Shown piece after piece: positions 5,726 through 12,195 of a stretch of DNA of 12,800 bases. The stretch is from DATDRS01 sp035291605. GTDB taxonomy: Bacteria; Chloroflexota; Anaerolineae; Anaerolineales; UBA6663. The stretch is taken from the NCBI GenBank assembly GCA_035291605.1, contig DATDRS010000031.1, positions 1 through 12,800 on the forward strand, given 5' to 3'. The position numbers and the translations under genes were made by a program. The notes under the pieces are model-generated. The model was not told the origin of the DNA, ran no database searches, and saw nothing but the letters and a program-made list of their open reading frames with translations. Position 1 is the stretch's first letter. The number at the start of each line of letters is the position of its first letter.

Positions 5726-8095
5726 ATGAATCATCGCAGACTCCTATTCCTTCTTGGACCGGGCCTGGCGGCGGTTGGTCTGCTGGCCTTCCCGGCGGTG
5801 AGCTGGGCCGCGCCGCTGACCTCGGAGGGCGGCGAGGCGAGCGGCGCCGGGCTGTTTGGCCTGGTCCCGCTCATCGTCCTGTTCCCGGTCGTCGGCCTAC
5901 TCATTAACCTGTTCTGGGGCAAGCAGTTGGGCGAAGTGCGCGTGGGCATCCTGGCCTCCGGCGCGGCGGGGCTGTCGTTCCTCATCGCCGTCCTGCAGCT
6001 CATTGCCCTGCAAGGTAACGACTATCACGCCGTCGCCGTCCCTCTCGCGGATTGGATCGTCATCGGCGAGCTGGTCGTTCCGTGGGCGTTTCAGGTGGAT
6101 ACGCTCTCGGTGACGATGATGCTCGTCGTCACGGGCGTCGGCGCGCTCATCCACGTCTACGCCATCGGCTACGAGCACGACGACGTGCGGCACAACGGCG
6201 ACCCGGAGCGCTTCGCGCGCTTCTTCGTCTACCTCAATCTGTTCCTCGCGGCGATGCTCATCCTGGTCACGGGGAACAACTATCTGATGATGTTCGTCGG
6301 CTGGGAAGGCGTGGGCCTGTGCTCGTACCTGCTCATCGGCTTTTGGTTCGAGAAGGGCGCGGGGGGTGTGGGCAACGCGCGCGCCGGGCGCAAGGCGTTC
6401 GTCGTCAACCGCGTGGGCGACTGGGCCATGCTCATGGCGCTGTTCCTGATCTTCTGGATGTTCCGCTCCCTGACGTTTGACGAGGTGTTCGGGACTGTGG
6501 AGCGCATCCGCCTGGACGCGACGGGGCAGGCGATGATCACCGCCATCACGCTGCTCCTGCTCGCCGGCGCGACCGGCAAATCCGCGCAGATTCCGCTGCA
6601 TGTCTGGCTCCCGGACGCAATGGCCGGCCCGACGCCTGTCTCCGCGTTCATCCACGCGGCGACGATGGTCACGGCGGGCATTTACATGATCACGCGCTCC
6701 AATCCGTTGTTCGCGCTCGCGCCGGTCTCGCAGAACGCAGTCGCCCTGGTGGGCGGGGCCACCGCGCTCCTGGCCGCGACGATTGCCGTCGGGCAGTTCG
6801 ACATCAAGCGCGTCCTTGCCTATTCGACGATCTCACAGTTGGGATTCATGGTTGCGGCCGTCGGCCTCGGCGGGTATGTGGCCGGGATGTTCCACCTCGT
6901 CACGCACGCCTTCTTCAAGGCGCTGCTCTTCCTCTCCGCCGGCTCGGTGATCCAGGCGATAGAGCGCGGACACATGGCGCACGAGGCCGGGCACGCGCAC
7001 GGCGGCGGCCATGCTGATCCGCATCGCAGTGGGCATGAACAAGCGCCCGGCCATCCGCCATCCGCCATCGGCCACGCGCCACCCGCCGCCAGCCATCCGC
7101 CCTCTTTTGATCCGCAGGACATGCGGAACATGGGCGGCCTGTGGAGCAGGCTCCCCGTCACGAAGTGGGTGTATGTCGCCGGCGCGCTGGCGCTGGCGGG
7201 CATCGCGCCCTTTGCCGGGTTCTGGTCGAAGGACGAGATTCTGCTCGACGCCTTCAAGCACAGCCCGGCGGTTTACGGGATGCTGACGGTGGCGGCGTTC
7301 TTCACCGCGTTCTACATGGGCCGCCAGGTGTTGATGGTCTTCTGGGGCCGGCCGCGCACCGACGCAACCCGGCACGCCTCCGAAAGCCCGTGGGTGATGA
7401 CGATTCCGCTGATTGTCCTGGCGGCCTTGTCGCTATTTGGCGGCTGGTTCAACCTGCCCGCCATCGCGGGCTACACCCCGCCGGGCGCGCACGCCATGAC
7501 CGAATGGCTGGGCCACACGCTGGGCGGGCGCGGCGAAGAGGCCGCGCCGGCCGGGGCGGCTGCGCCAGCCGAAGAAGGGCCCGGAGAGGCGGCAGAGATC
7601 AAGGAAGGCGAATTGAACTTCCTGGTGGCGGGCGTCTCAACCGGTCTCGCGCTCTTGGCCTTCTTCATGGCCTACCTCCTGTATAGCAAGCGCCCGGAGA
7701 CCCGCGAGGACGACGACCCGTTATACGAAATGTTCGGCCCGTTATTCGGGCTGCTGCAGAACAAGTGGTACATTGACGAACTGTACGACTTCCTCATCCT
7801 CCGCCCCTACCATTGGCTGGCGCGCTTCTCCGCCGAGGTGATTGACGGGCAGCTCTGGCACGATTGGTTCCACGACCAGGTGGTGGCCGGGCTGTTCAAC
7901 CTGTTCACCCGCCTGCTGGCCGACGGCGTGGACAAGGGGTTCGTGGATCCGGTGATCAGCGATTTCCCCGCCGATTTGAGCCAGGGCATCGCGGGCGTGT
8001 TCCGCCGGATGCAGACGGGCTACGTGCGCTCGTATGCGCTGGCGGTGTTTGTCGGAGTCGTGGGGGTTTTGGGATATTTCTTGATCGCGAAGTAA
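5726..8095 (+). CDS. nuoL: NADH-quinone oxidoreductase subunit L
   Basis: Distal antiporter-like proton channel with the long lateral helix; 789 aa, much longer than E. coli NuoL (613). Channel residues are present: Glu194 (GWEGVGLCSYLLIGFW), Lys285 (GATGKSAQIPLHVWLPDAM), TPVSAFIHAATMVTAGIY (303-320), His394 and Lys398 (THAFFKALLFL). The C-terminal lateral-helix region includes WYIDELYDF (681-689). Three additions stand out. (1) About 44 residues precede the normal start of the family, with basic RR, a hydrophobic core and an AVSWA/AP site, resembling a Sec signal peptide. (2) A His-rich loop, residues 416-457, has ten His, and its second half is encoded by a 7-nt repeat array. (3) An Ala/Glu-rich loop lies at about 601-629. 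AAAGG (5716-5720) is the ribosome binding site. Confidence 0.96.
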   Translation: MNHRRLLFLLGPGLAAVGLLAFPAVSWAAPLTSEGGEASGAGLFGLVPLIVLFPVVGLLINLFWGKQLGEVRVGILASGAAGLSFLIAVLQLIALQGNDYHAVAVPLADWIVIGELVVPWAFQVDTLSVTMMLVVTGVGALIHVYAIGYEHDDVRHNGDPERFARFFVYLNLFLAAMLILVTGNNYLMMFVGWEGVGLCSYLLIGFWFEKGAGGVGNARAGRKAFVVNRVGDWAMLMALFLIFWMFRSLTFDEVFGTVERIRLDATGQAMITAITLLLLAGATGKSAQIPLHVWLPDAMAGPTPVSAFIHAATMVTAGIYMITRSNPLFALAPVSQNAVALVGGATALLAATIAVGQFDIKRVLAYSTISQLGFMVAAVGLGGYVAGMFHLVTHAFFKALLFLSAGSVIQAIERGHMAHEAGHAHGGGHADPHRSGHEQAPGHPPSAIGHAPPAASHPPSFDPQDMRNMGGLWSRLPVTKWVYVAGALALAGIAPFAGFWSKDEILLDAFKHSPAVYGMLTVAAFFTAFYMGRQVLMVFWGRPRTDATRHASESPWVMTIPLIVLAALSLFGGWFNLPAIAGYTPPGAHAMTEWLGHTLGGRGEEAAPAGAAAPAEEGPGEAAEIKEGELNFLVAGVSTGLALLAFFMAYLLYSKRPETREDDDPLYEMFGPLFGLLQNKWYIDELYDFLILRPYHWLARFSAEVIDGQLWHDWFHDQVVAGLFNLFTRLLADGVDKGFVDPVISDFPADLSQGIAGVFRRMQTGYVRSYALAVFVGVVGVLGYFLIAK
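7051..7106 (+). repeat. In-frame 7-nt repeat array inside nuoL
   Basis: Eight consecutive 7-nt units of the type CCATCCG (CCATCCG three times, then variants CCATCGG, CCACGCG, CCACCCG, CCGCCAG and a decayed last CCCTCTT), in unbroken register. Three units make 21 nt, so the protein shows a matching 7-residue repeat: GHPPSAI, GHAPPAA, SHPPSFD (residues 442-462). The array lies between the two conserved blocks SAGSVI (405-409 region) and DMRNMGGL (465-472), which are nearly adjacent in ordinary NuoL. No clear opposite (GGATGGC-type) arm is visible. Confidence 0.88.
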
Positions 8096-8111
8096 CTGCG
8101 CTGTCATAAAA

Positions 8112-8171
8112 CGTGATGTGTGATCCGTGAAGAGTGAATCACGCATCGCGCTTCACGACTGAGGACTCACC
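8112..8171 (+). repeat. Inverted 7-nt repeat array, nuoL-nuoM gap
   Basis: Third intergenic heptamer array, with a different unit. From 8112 the sequence runs in 7-nt steps: left units NGTGANN (CGTGATG, TGTGATC, CGTGAAG, AGTGAAT), then right units such as CACGCAT, CGCGCTT, CACGACT, GAGGACT. The arms 8112-8129 and 8140-8157 pair as an 18-position stem with 14 Watson-Crick pairs, two G-U pairs and two mismatches, and a 10-nt loop. The array runs directly into the nuoM start. The first 16 nt of the gap (8096-8111) show nothing. Confidence 0.88.
8161..8164 (+). promoter_or_regulatory. nuoM ribosome binding site within the repeat
   Basis: GAGG, the first bases of the last heptamer unit (GAGGACT), lies 7 nt before ATG 8172, good Shine-Dalgarno spacing. 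It confirms the nuoM start. The upstream hairpin 8112-8157 would leave it single-stranded. Confidence 0.6.
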
Positions 8172-9695
8172 ATGCCATATCTCTTCGCCACACTGACGAT
8201 CGTCACCTTCTTCCCGCTCCTGGGCGTGGCCGCCCTGTTGTTCATCAACCCCGAGCAGAAGAACACCCTGCGCTGGGTCGCGCTGGGGACGTCGCTCATC
8301 ACCTTCCTTCTCTCGCTGGTGATGCTCGTCCAGTTCGACCCCCGCGAGCCGGGGGTGCAGCTGGTCGTGCTCGCGCCGTGGATCCAGGTGGGCGACCAGT
8401 GGGACATCAATTACTACCTCGGCGTGGACGGCTTGAGCGTCCTGCTCGTCCTGCTGACGACCTTCCTCACGCCCATCTCCATCGCCTCGACGTGGACGGC
8501 CATCGAGGAGCGGGTCAAGGAGTTCATGATCTTCTTCCTCCTGCTGGAGGTCGGCATGGTCGGCGTGTTCGTCGCGCTCGACCTGTTCCTGTTCTACGTC
8601 TTCTGGGAGTTCACGCTCGTGCCGATGTACTTCCTCATCGGCATCTGGGGCGGCCCGCGCAAGATTTACGCCGCCATCAAATTCTTCCTGTACACGATGG
8701 CCGGTTCCATTTTGATGCTGCTCGCCATCTTGTGGCTGGGCATCAACCAGGGCACGTTCTCGGTGACGGAACTGACGGCGCGCGGCGCGATCCCATCGGA
8801 CATCCAGGCCTGGCTGTTCCTCGCCTTCGCCGCCGCGTTCGCCATCAAGGTCCCGGTGTGGCCGCTGCATTCCTGGCTGCCCGATGCGCACGTCGAGGCC
8901 CCGACGGCCGGCTCGGTGATCCTCGCGGGCGTCCTGCTGAAACTCGGCACGTACGGTTTCGTGCGCTTCAACCTGGGCATGTTCCCGCAGGCGGCGATGC
9001 AGTTCGCGCCGCTCATGGCAGTGCTCGCCGTCATCGGCATCCTCTATGGCGCGATTGTCTCCTATGCCCAACCCGACGCGAAGAAACTGGTGGCGTTTTC
9101 GTCGGTGAGCCACCTTGGGTTCGTGATGCTCGGCCTGTTCGCGCTCAACCCGCAGGGCATTCAGGGCGCGATTTTGCAGATGATCAACCACGGCTTGAGC
9201 ACGGGCGCGCTCTTCCTCCTCGTCGGCGTGATTTACGAGCGGCGGCACACGCGCGACCTGGCGCAGTTCGGCGGGCTGTGGAAGGTGATGCCGGTCTACG
9301 GCACGTTCATGCTCATCGTCGCGCTGTCTTCGATGGGCCTGCCCGGCCTCAACGGGTTCGTCGGCGAGTTCACCATCCTGCTCGGCGCGTGGGGCGCAGG
9401 CGCGGCGGAAGGCCCGCTCAAGTCTTACTGGTACGCAGCCCTCGCGGCGGCGGGCGTCATCCTCGCGGCGGTCTACATGCTGTGGATGTACCAGAGGATG
9501 TTCCTCGGCGAGGTGACGAACGAGAAGAACCGCTCGCTCACCGACCTGACCCGGTGGGAGACCGCCACCCTCGTCCCGATCTTGATCCTGATCTTCTGGA
9601 TCGGCCTGTACCCCAGGCCGTTCTTCGACCTGATGACGCCGTCGGTCAACCAGTTGGTGTCCACGCTGCAAGCGGCGGCGGTGGCGATGAGGTAG
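8172..9695 (+). CDS. nuoM: NADH-quinone oxidoreductase subunit M
   Basis: Middle antiporter-like proton channel of the membrane arm; 507 aa (E. coli 509), so full length with no insertions. About 14 hydrophobic segments are visible. Key channel residues are in place: Glu146 in the FWEFTLVPMYFLIGIWGG block, Lys226 and His233/His240 in the block IKVPVWPLHSWLPDAHVEAP, and Lys257 in LAGVLLKLGTYG. Later conserved blocks include SSVSHLGFVMLG and the loop GLPGLNGFVGEF. The start at ATG 8172 has a GAGG ribosome binding site that belongs to the preceding repeat. nuoN starts 4 nt after the TAG stop. Unlike NuoL it has no N-terminal extension. Confidence 0.97.
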   Translation: MPYLFATLTIVTFFPLLGVAALLFINPEQKNTLRWVALGTSLITFLLSLVMLVQFDPREPGVQLVVLAPWIQVGDQWDINYYLGVDGLSVLLVLLTTFLTPISIASTWTAIEERVKEFMIFFLLLEVGMVGVFVALDLFLFYVFWEFTLVPMYFLIGIWGGPRKIYAAIKFFLYTMAGSILMLLAILWLGINQGTFSVTELTARGAIPSDIQAWLFLAFAAAFAIKVPVWPLHSWLPDAHVEAPTAGSVILAGVLLKLGTYGFVRFNLGMFPQAAMQFAPLMAVLAVIGILYGAIVSYAQPDAKKLVAFSSVSHLGFVMLGLFALNPQGIQGAILQMINHGLSTGALFLLVGVIYERRHTRDLAQFGGLWKVMPVYGTFMLIVALSSMGLPGLNGFVGEFTILLGAWGAGAAEGPLKSYWYAALAAAGVILAAVYMLWMYQRMFLGEVTNEKNRSLTDLTRWETATLVPILILIFWIGLYPRPFFDLMTPSVNQLVSTLQAAAVAMR

Positions 9696-9699
9696 GGTT

Positions 9700-11166
9700 A
9701 TGACGAATACCGACCTTGTCACCATCCTCCCCGTCCTCATCCTCTCCGCGTGGGCGTGTTTACTCATGCTGGTGGACCTGTTCATCCCGGTCACCCGAAA
9801 GAAGTGGACGGCGTGGCTCGCGCTCGCGGGCCTGCTCGCCGGGGCGCTGGGGCTGCTCTCCTGGCCCCCCGTGGGCTACCTGCCCGGCTTTGGCGGCATG
9901 GTCATCGCCGACGGCTTCGCGCTGTTCCTCGACGTCGTCTTCCTCCTCAGCGGCGCGCTGGCGGTCCTGCTCGCGCTGAACTACCTGCCGCGCGCGGGCA
10001 TCGAGCGGGGCGAGTTCTACATCCTCCTGCTCTTCGCCCTCGCCGGGATGATGCTCATGGCGCAGGCAGCCGATCTCATCGTCGTCTTCCTCGCGCTGGA
10101 GATGCTCTCCATCCCGCTCTACATCCTCTCCGGCTTCGCGCGCCCGCGCCCCTCGTCCGAAGAATCGGCGATGAAGTACTTCCTGCTCGGCGCGTTCGCC
10201 TCGGGCTTCCTGGTGTACGGGATCGCGCTGGTGTACGGCGGGAGCGGCTCGACCAACCTGGCGCAAGTCCTCGCCGCGGCGCAGCCCAATAACGCGCTGA
10301 TCCTCGCGGGCGCGGCGCTCATCCTCGTCGGCCTGAGCTTCAAGGTGGCGGCGGTCCCCTTCCACATGTGGACGCCGGACGTGTACGACGGCGCGCCCTC
10401 GGTGGTGACCGCGTTCATGTCGGTGGGCGCGAAGGCGGCCGGGTTCGCCGCGCTCCTGCGCGTGTTCGTCACCGCCTTCCCCGGCCTCGCCACCCAGTGG
10501 GCCGGGCTGGCCGCCATCGTCTCCGCGCTGACGATGATTGTCGGCAATTTCGCCGCCATCGCCCAGTCCAACATCAAGCGCATGCTGGCCTATTCGAGCA
10601 TCGCGCACGCAGGCTACATCCTCATGGGCCTCGTCGCCGCCGGCTCGTTCGACGCCGACCTGAGCAATTTTTCCGTCGGCGCGTCCATCTTTTACCTGCT
10701 GGCCTACGCGTTCACCAACCTGGGGACGTGGGCGATTGTGATTGCGGTAGAACGCTCAGAGGGCGATCCTTTGGCGCCTTGGGCCGGACTCGCGCTCGAC
10801 GACTACGCCGGCCTCGGCGCGCGCCGCCCGGGCCTGGCGCTGGCGATGGCGCTGTTCATGCTCTCGCTCACCGGCCTGCCGCCGACGGTCGGCTTCGTCG
10901 CCAAGTTCTACGTCTTCCGCGCGGCGATTGACGCGGGCTACCTCTGGCTGGCGCTCGTCGGCGTGCTGACCTCGCTCGTCTCCGCGTACTACTACCTGCG
11001 CGTCGTCATCATCATGTACATGCGCGAGGGCGAGGGCCGCGCCTTTGTTTCGCGCGCGCTCAACTTCACCGTCGCCCTCACCGCGCTGGCGACCTTCGTC
11101 TTCGGCCTCCTCCCCGGCCCGCTCATGGCGCTGGCGACGAATTCGGTGCTGGGGGTGATGAAATAA
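9700..11166 (+). CDS. nuoN: NADH-quinone oxidoreductase subunit N
   Basis: Proximal antiporter-like proton channel of the membrane arm; 488 aa (E. coli 485). Channel residues are recognisable: Glu134 (LALEMLSIPLYILSGF), Lys159 (AMKYFLLGAFASG), Lys215 (SFKVAAVPFHMWTPDVYDGA), Lys245 (VGAKAAGFAALLR) and Lys402 (PPTVGFVAKFYVF). GAGG at 9689-9692, inside the end of nuoM, is its ribosome binding site. It is the last gene of the operon and is followed by a palindromic array and a terminator. Odd: its last 52 coding bases (11100-11151) have a near-identical second copy at 12039-12090, in which the final residues differ. Confidence 0.97.
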   Translation: MTNTDLVTILPVLILSAWACLLMLVDLFIPVTRKKWTAWLALAGLLAGALGLLSWPPVGYLPGFGGMVIADGFALFLDVVFLLSGALAVLLALNYLPRAGIERGEFYILLLFALAGMMLMAQAADLIVVFLALEMLSIPLYILSGFARPRPSSEESAMKYFLLGAFASGFLVYGIALVYGGSGSTNLAQVLAAAQPNNALILAGAALILVGLSFKVAAVPFHMWTPDVYDGAPSVVTAFMSVGAKAAGFAALLRVFVTAFPGLATQWAGLAAIVSALTMIVGNFAAIAQSNIKRMLAYSSIAHAGYILMGLVAAGSFDADLSNFSVGASIFYLLAYAFTNLGTWAIVIAVERSEGDPLAPWAGLALDDYAGLGARRPGLALAMALFMLSLTGLPPTVGFVAKFYVFRAAIDAGYLWLALVGVLTSLVSAYYYLRVVIIMYMREGEGRAFVSRALNFTVALTALATFVFGLLPGPLMALATNSVLGVMK

Positions 11167-11168
11167 TC

Positions 11169-11256
11169 GGCGTCAACGGATGCTGCGCGCAACGGATCAA
11201 CAGATTCGATGCGCACTATCTGTTTACGCGAAGCGGCTGCCCCATCTGTTGACGCC
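11169..11256 (+). repeat. Palindromic array with 8-nt units after nuoN
   Basis: Begins 2 nt after the nuoN stop. Outer arms GGCGTCAACGGATG (11169-11182) and CATCTGTTGACGCC (11243-11256) pair at 13 of 14 positions. Inner arms AACAGAT (11199-11205) and ATCTGTT (11218-11224) pair perfectly. The unit CAAC(G/A)GAT occurs at 11174, 11190 and 11198, that is in 8-nt steps, and ATCTGTT(T/G) mirrors it on the right side. It has the same architecture as the 7-nt arrays in the nuo gaps but an 8-nt period. Confidence 0.75.
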
Positions 11257-11270
11257 CGACCCCTGAATCA

Positions 11271-11303
11271 AAAGCCCCGGCCCTAGGGCCGAGGCTTTGT
11301 TTT
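11271..11303 (+). terminator. Intrinsic terminator of the nuo operon (bidirectional)
   Basis: GC-rich stem: AAAGCC-C-CGGCCC (11271-11283) pairs with GGGCCG-A-GGCTTT (11286-11298), a TA loop and one C-A mismatch, followed by GTTTT. The 5' side begins with AAAA, so it also reads as a terminator on the - strand, serving the DUF5615 gene that ends at 11315. Its first 18 bases (from 11265) recur exactly in the terminator at 12138-12175. Confidence 0.88.
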
Positions 11304-11314
11304 AGGCTGCGCGG

Positions 11315-11677
11315 TTATATCGGCAGGCGTCGGACCCTGATAGCTGCCTCGTTGACGGAGATAATAGCGCCTGCTTCGAGATCGCTCACACATTGAGCGA
11401 GCACCTCCTCCAATCGTTTATTCACCACCTCGGCGCTTTCATCCTCCAGTCTGAACAGAATAACGCTTGGTAACTGTTCTCCGCTGATCGCCAGCAGATA
11501 GCCGAAATCCAAATCCATGGTCAGCACGACGCGCCCCTCAGTGCGCGCTTTTTTTAGGATGTCCTCGTCGGTTGCGCGCTGTAATCTCTCGTCGCGCAAG
11601 TGAACGGCGTCGCGCCCCTGCTGGCGCAGCCACGCCACCGTGCGTGTGGAGATGCCCATGTTGGCCAGAAATTTCAT
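11315..11677 (-). CDS. DUF5615 family PIN-like toxin
   Basis: Likely toxin of a DUF433/DUF5615 pair: a small PIN-like (Mut7-C-like) putative ribonuclease, 120 aa. The match rests on MKFLANMGISTRTVAWLRQQ (residues 1-20), GRDAVHLRDE, the DLDFGYLL block (Asp55, Asp57) and the C-terminal IRVRRLPI, all typical of the family. The start at ATG 11677 overlaps the stop of the upstream DUF433 gene by 4 nt (ATGA), giving translational coupling. A longer frame starting at 11725 is rejected because it only adds out-of-family residues overlapping DUF433. Odd: the first acidic position of the family (Asp in FLxD) is Asn6 here (codon AAC), so catalysis may be lost. The activity of such pairs is inferred from the family. 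Confidence 0.85.
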   Translation of the reverse strand: MKFLANMGISTRTVAWLRQQGRDAVHLRDERLQRATDEDILKKARTEGRVVLTMDLDFGYLLAISGEQLPSVILFRLEDESAEVVNKRLEEVLAQCVSDLEAGAIISVNEAAIRVRRLPI

Positions 11678-11913
11678 CCACCCGGCTCCGGCTCGCGGAT
11701 ATAGACCTGTTCGCGCGCCAGCCATGCCGCATATTCCAGCGCCTGCCGGATGTCATCCGGCTCTAAATCCGGATACTCCTCCAGAATCTCGGCTGCGGAC
11801 CTCCCATGCGCCACCAGGTTCACAATCAGGGAAACAGTAATGCGCATCCCGCGAATGCAAGCCTGTCCGGCCATGATGCGCCGGTCGAAAGTAATTCGGT
11901 CAAAACCCAGCAT
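11674..11913 (-). CDS. DUF433 domain putative antitoxin
   Basis: Small protein of 79 aa with the DUF433 pattern: RITFDRRIMAGQACIRGMRI (residues 6-25), TVSLIVNLVAHGRSAAEILE, YPDLEPDDIRQALEYAA. DUF433 proteins have a winged-helix-like fold and are commonly encoded just before DUF5615 PIN-like proteins as presumed antitoxins, which is the arrangement here. They probably bind the toxin and repress their own promoter. The start is well supported: AGGAGG (- strand, 11929-11924) lies 10 nt before the ATG. The last bases overlap the DUF5615 start by 4 nt. The protein ends in a Pro/Gly-rich REPEPGG tail. Confidence 0.88.
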   Translation of the reverse strand: MLGFDRITFDRRIMAGQACIRGMRITVSLIVNLVAHGRSAAEILEEYPDLEPDDIRQALEYAAWLAREQVYIREPEPGG

Positions 11914-11942
11914 GGTCTGTGATCCTCCTGCGCCGTAAGTCT

Positions 11943-11948
11943 ATCATA
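11943..11948 (-). promoter_or_regulatory. Possible -10 element for the DUF433/DUF5615 pair
   Basis: TATGAT on the - strand, 29 nt before the DUF433 ATG and just ahead of the AGGAGG site, fits a -10 box. No convincing -35 is seen at the right distance; the upstream sequence is the palindromic array 11962-12036. Confidence 0.35.
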
Positions 11949-11961
11949 ACTTCCGGGTTGC

Positions 11962-12036
11962 TGAACCACTGAACTCACCGAGCAGGATGAGCGCACTGAT
12001 CAGTGGCCTCAGAGCCCCTCAGTGTTTCAGTGGTTC
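11962..12036 (+). repeat. Palindromic array with 8-nt units upstream of DUF433
   Basis: Outer arms GAACCACTGAA (11963-11973) and TTCAGTGGTTC (12026-12036) are perfect reverse complements. The centre holds the perfect palindrome CACTGATCAGTG (11994-12005). Read in 8-nt steps from 11962, the left has TGAACCAC and TGAACTCA and the right has CTCAGTGT and TTCAGTGG. Its right end lies 2 nt from the start of the duplicated nuoN end (12039), so it marks a rearrangement junction. It may also hold operator sequence for the DUF433 promoter. Confidence 0.75.
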
Positions 12037-12038
12037 TG

Positions 12039-12104
12039 CTTCGGCCTCCTCGCCGGCTCGCTCATGGCGCTGGCGACGAATGCGGTGCTGGCCCTCGTGC
12101 GCTG
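12039..12104 (+). pseudogene. Duplicated 3' end of nuoN
   Basis: Positions 12039-12090 match 11100-11151 of nuoN at 49 of 52 bases. In the nuoN frame this stretch encodes FGLLAGSLMALATNAVLALV then Arg and a TGA (12102-12104), against FGLLPGPLMALATNSVLGVM then Lys and TAA in nuoN. It is thus a second nuoN C-terminus that keeps the hydrophobic reading frame and has its own stop, but nothing of the gene upstream: the similarity stops abruptly at the palindromic array. It is not expressed as a protein on its own. Confidence 0.85.
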
Positions 12105-12137
12105 ATCCCCATTCCTTTCTCAATCCCGCAACGAATC

Positions 12138-12175
12138 AAAAGCCCCGGCCACGCGAAAGCGCGCTGGGGCTTTTT
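12138..12175 (+). terminator. Intrinsic terminator, related to the nuo terminator
   Basis: AAAAGCCCC (12138-12146) pairs perfectly with GGGGCTTTT (12166-12174). The inner stem CGC/GCG closes a GAAA tetraloop (12155-12158), and a T-tract follows. The leading A-tract makes it active on the - strand too, where it would end the vapC transcript (stop at 12196). GAATCAAAAGCCCCGGCC (12133-12150) is identical to 11265-11282 in the nuo terminator, so it probably moved together with the duplicated nuoN end. Confidence 0.88.
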
Positions 12176-12195
12176 CAATTCGCAACCTATGCGCC

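Noticed and set aside
8139..9794. Long - strand open frame opposite nuoM
   Set aside because: His/Arg/Glu-rich antisense shadow with no recognisable motif.
11678..11725. Longer N-terminus for the DUF5615 protein
   Set aside because: The added 16 residues are out-of-frame DUF433 sequence; MKFL at 11677 is the family start and gives the ATGA overlap.
11167..12195. An insertion sequence around the toxin-antitoxin genes
   Set aside because: No transposase or recombinase gene is present, and the palindromes at the two sides differ in sequence, so they are not a matching pair of terminal inverted repeats.
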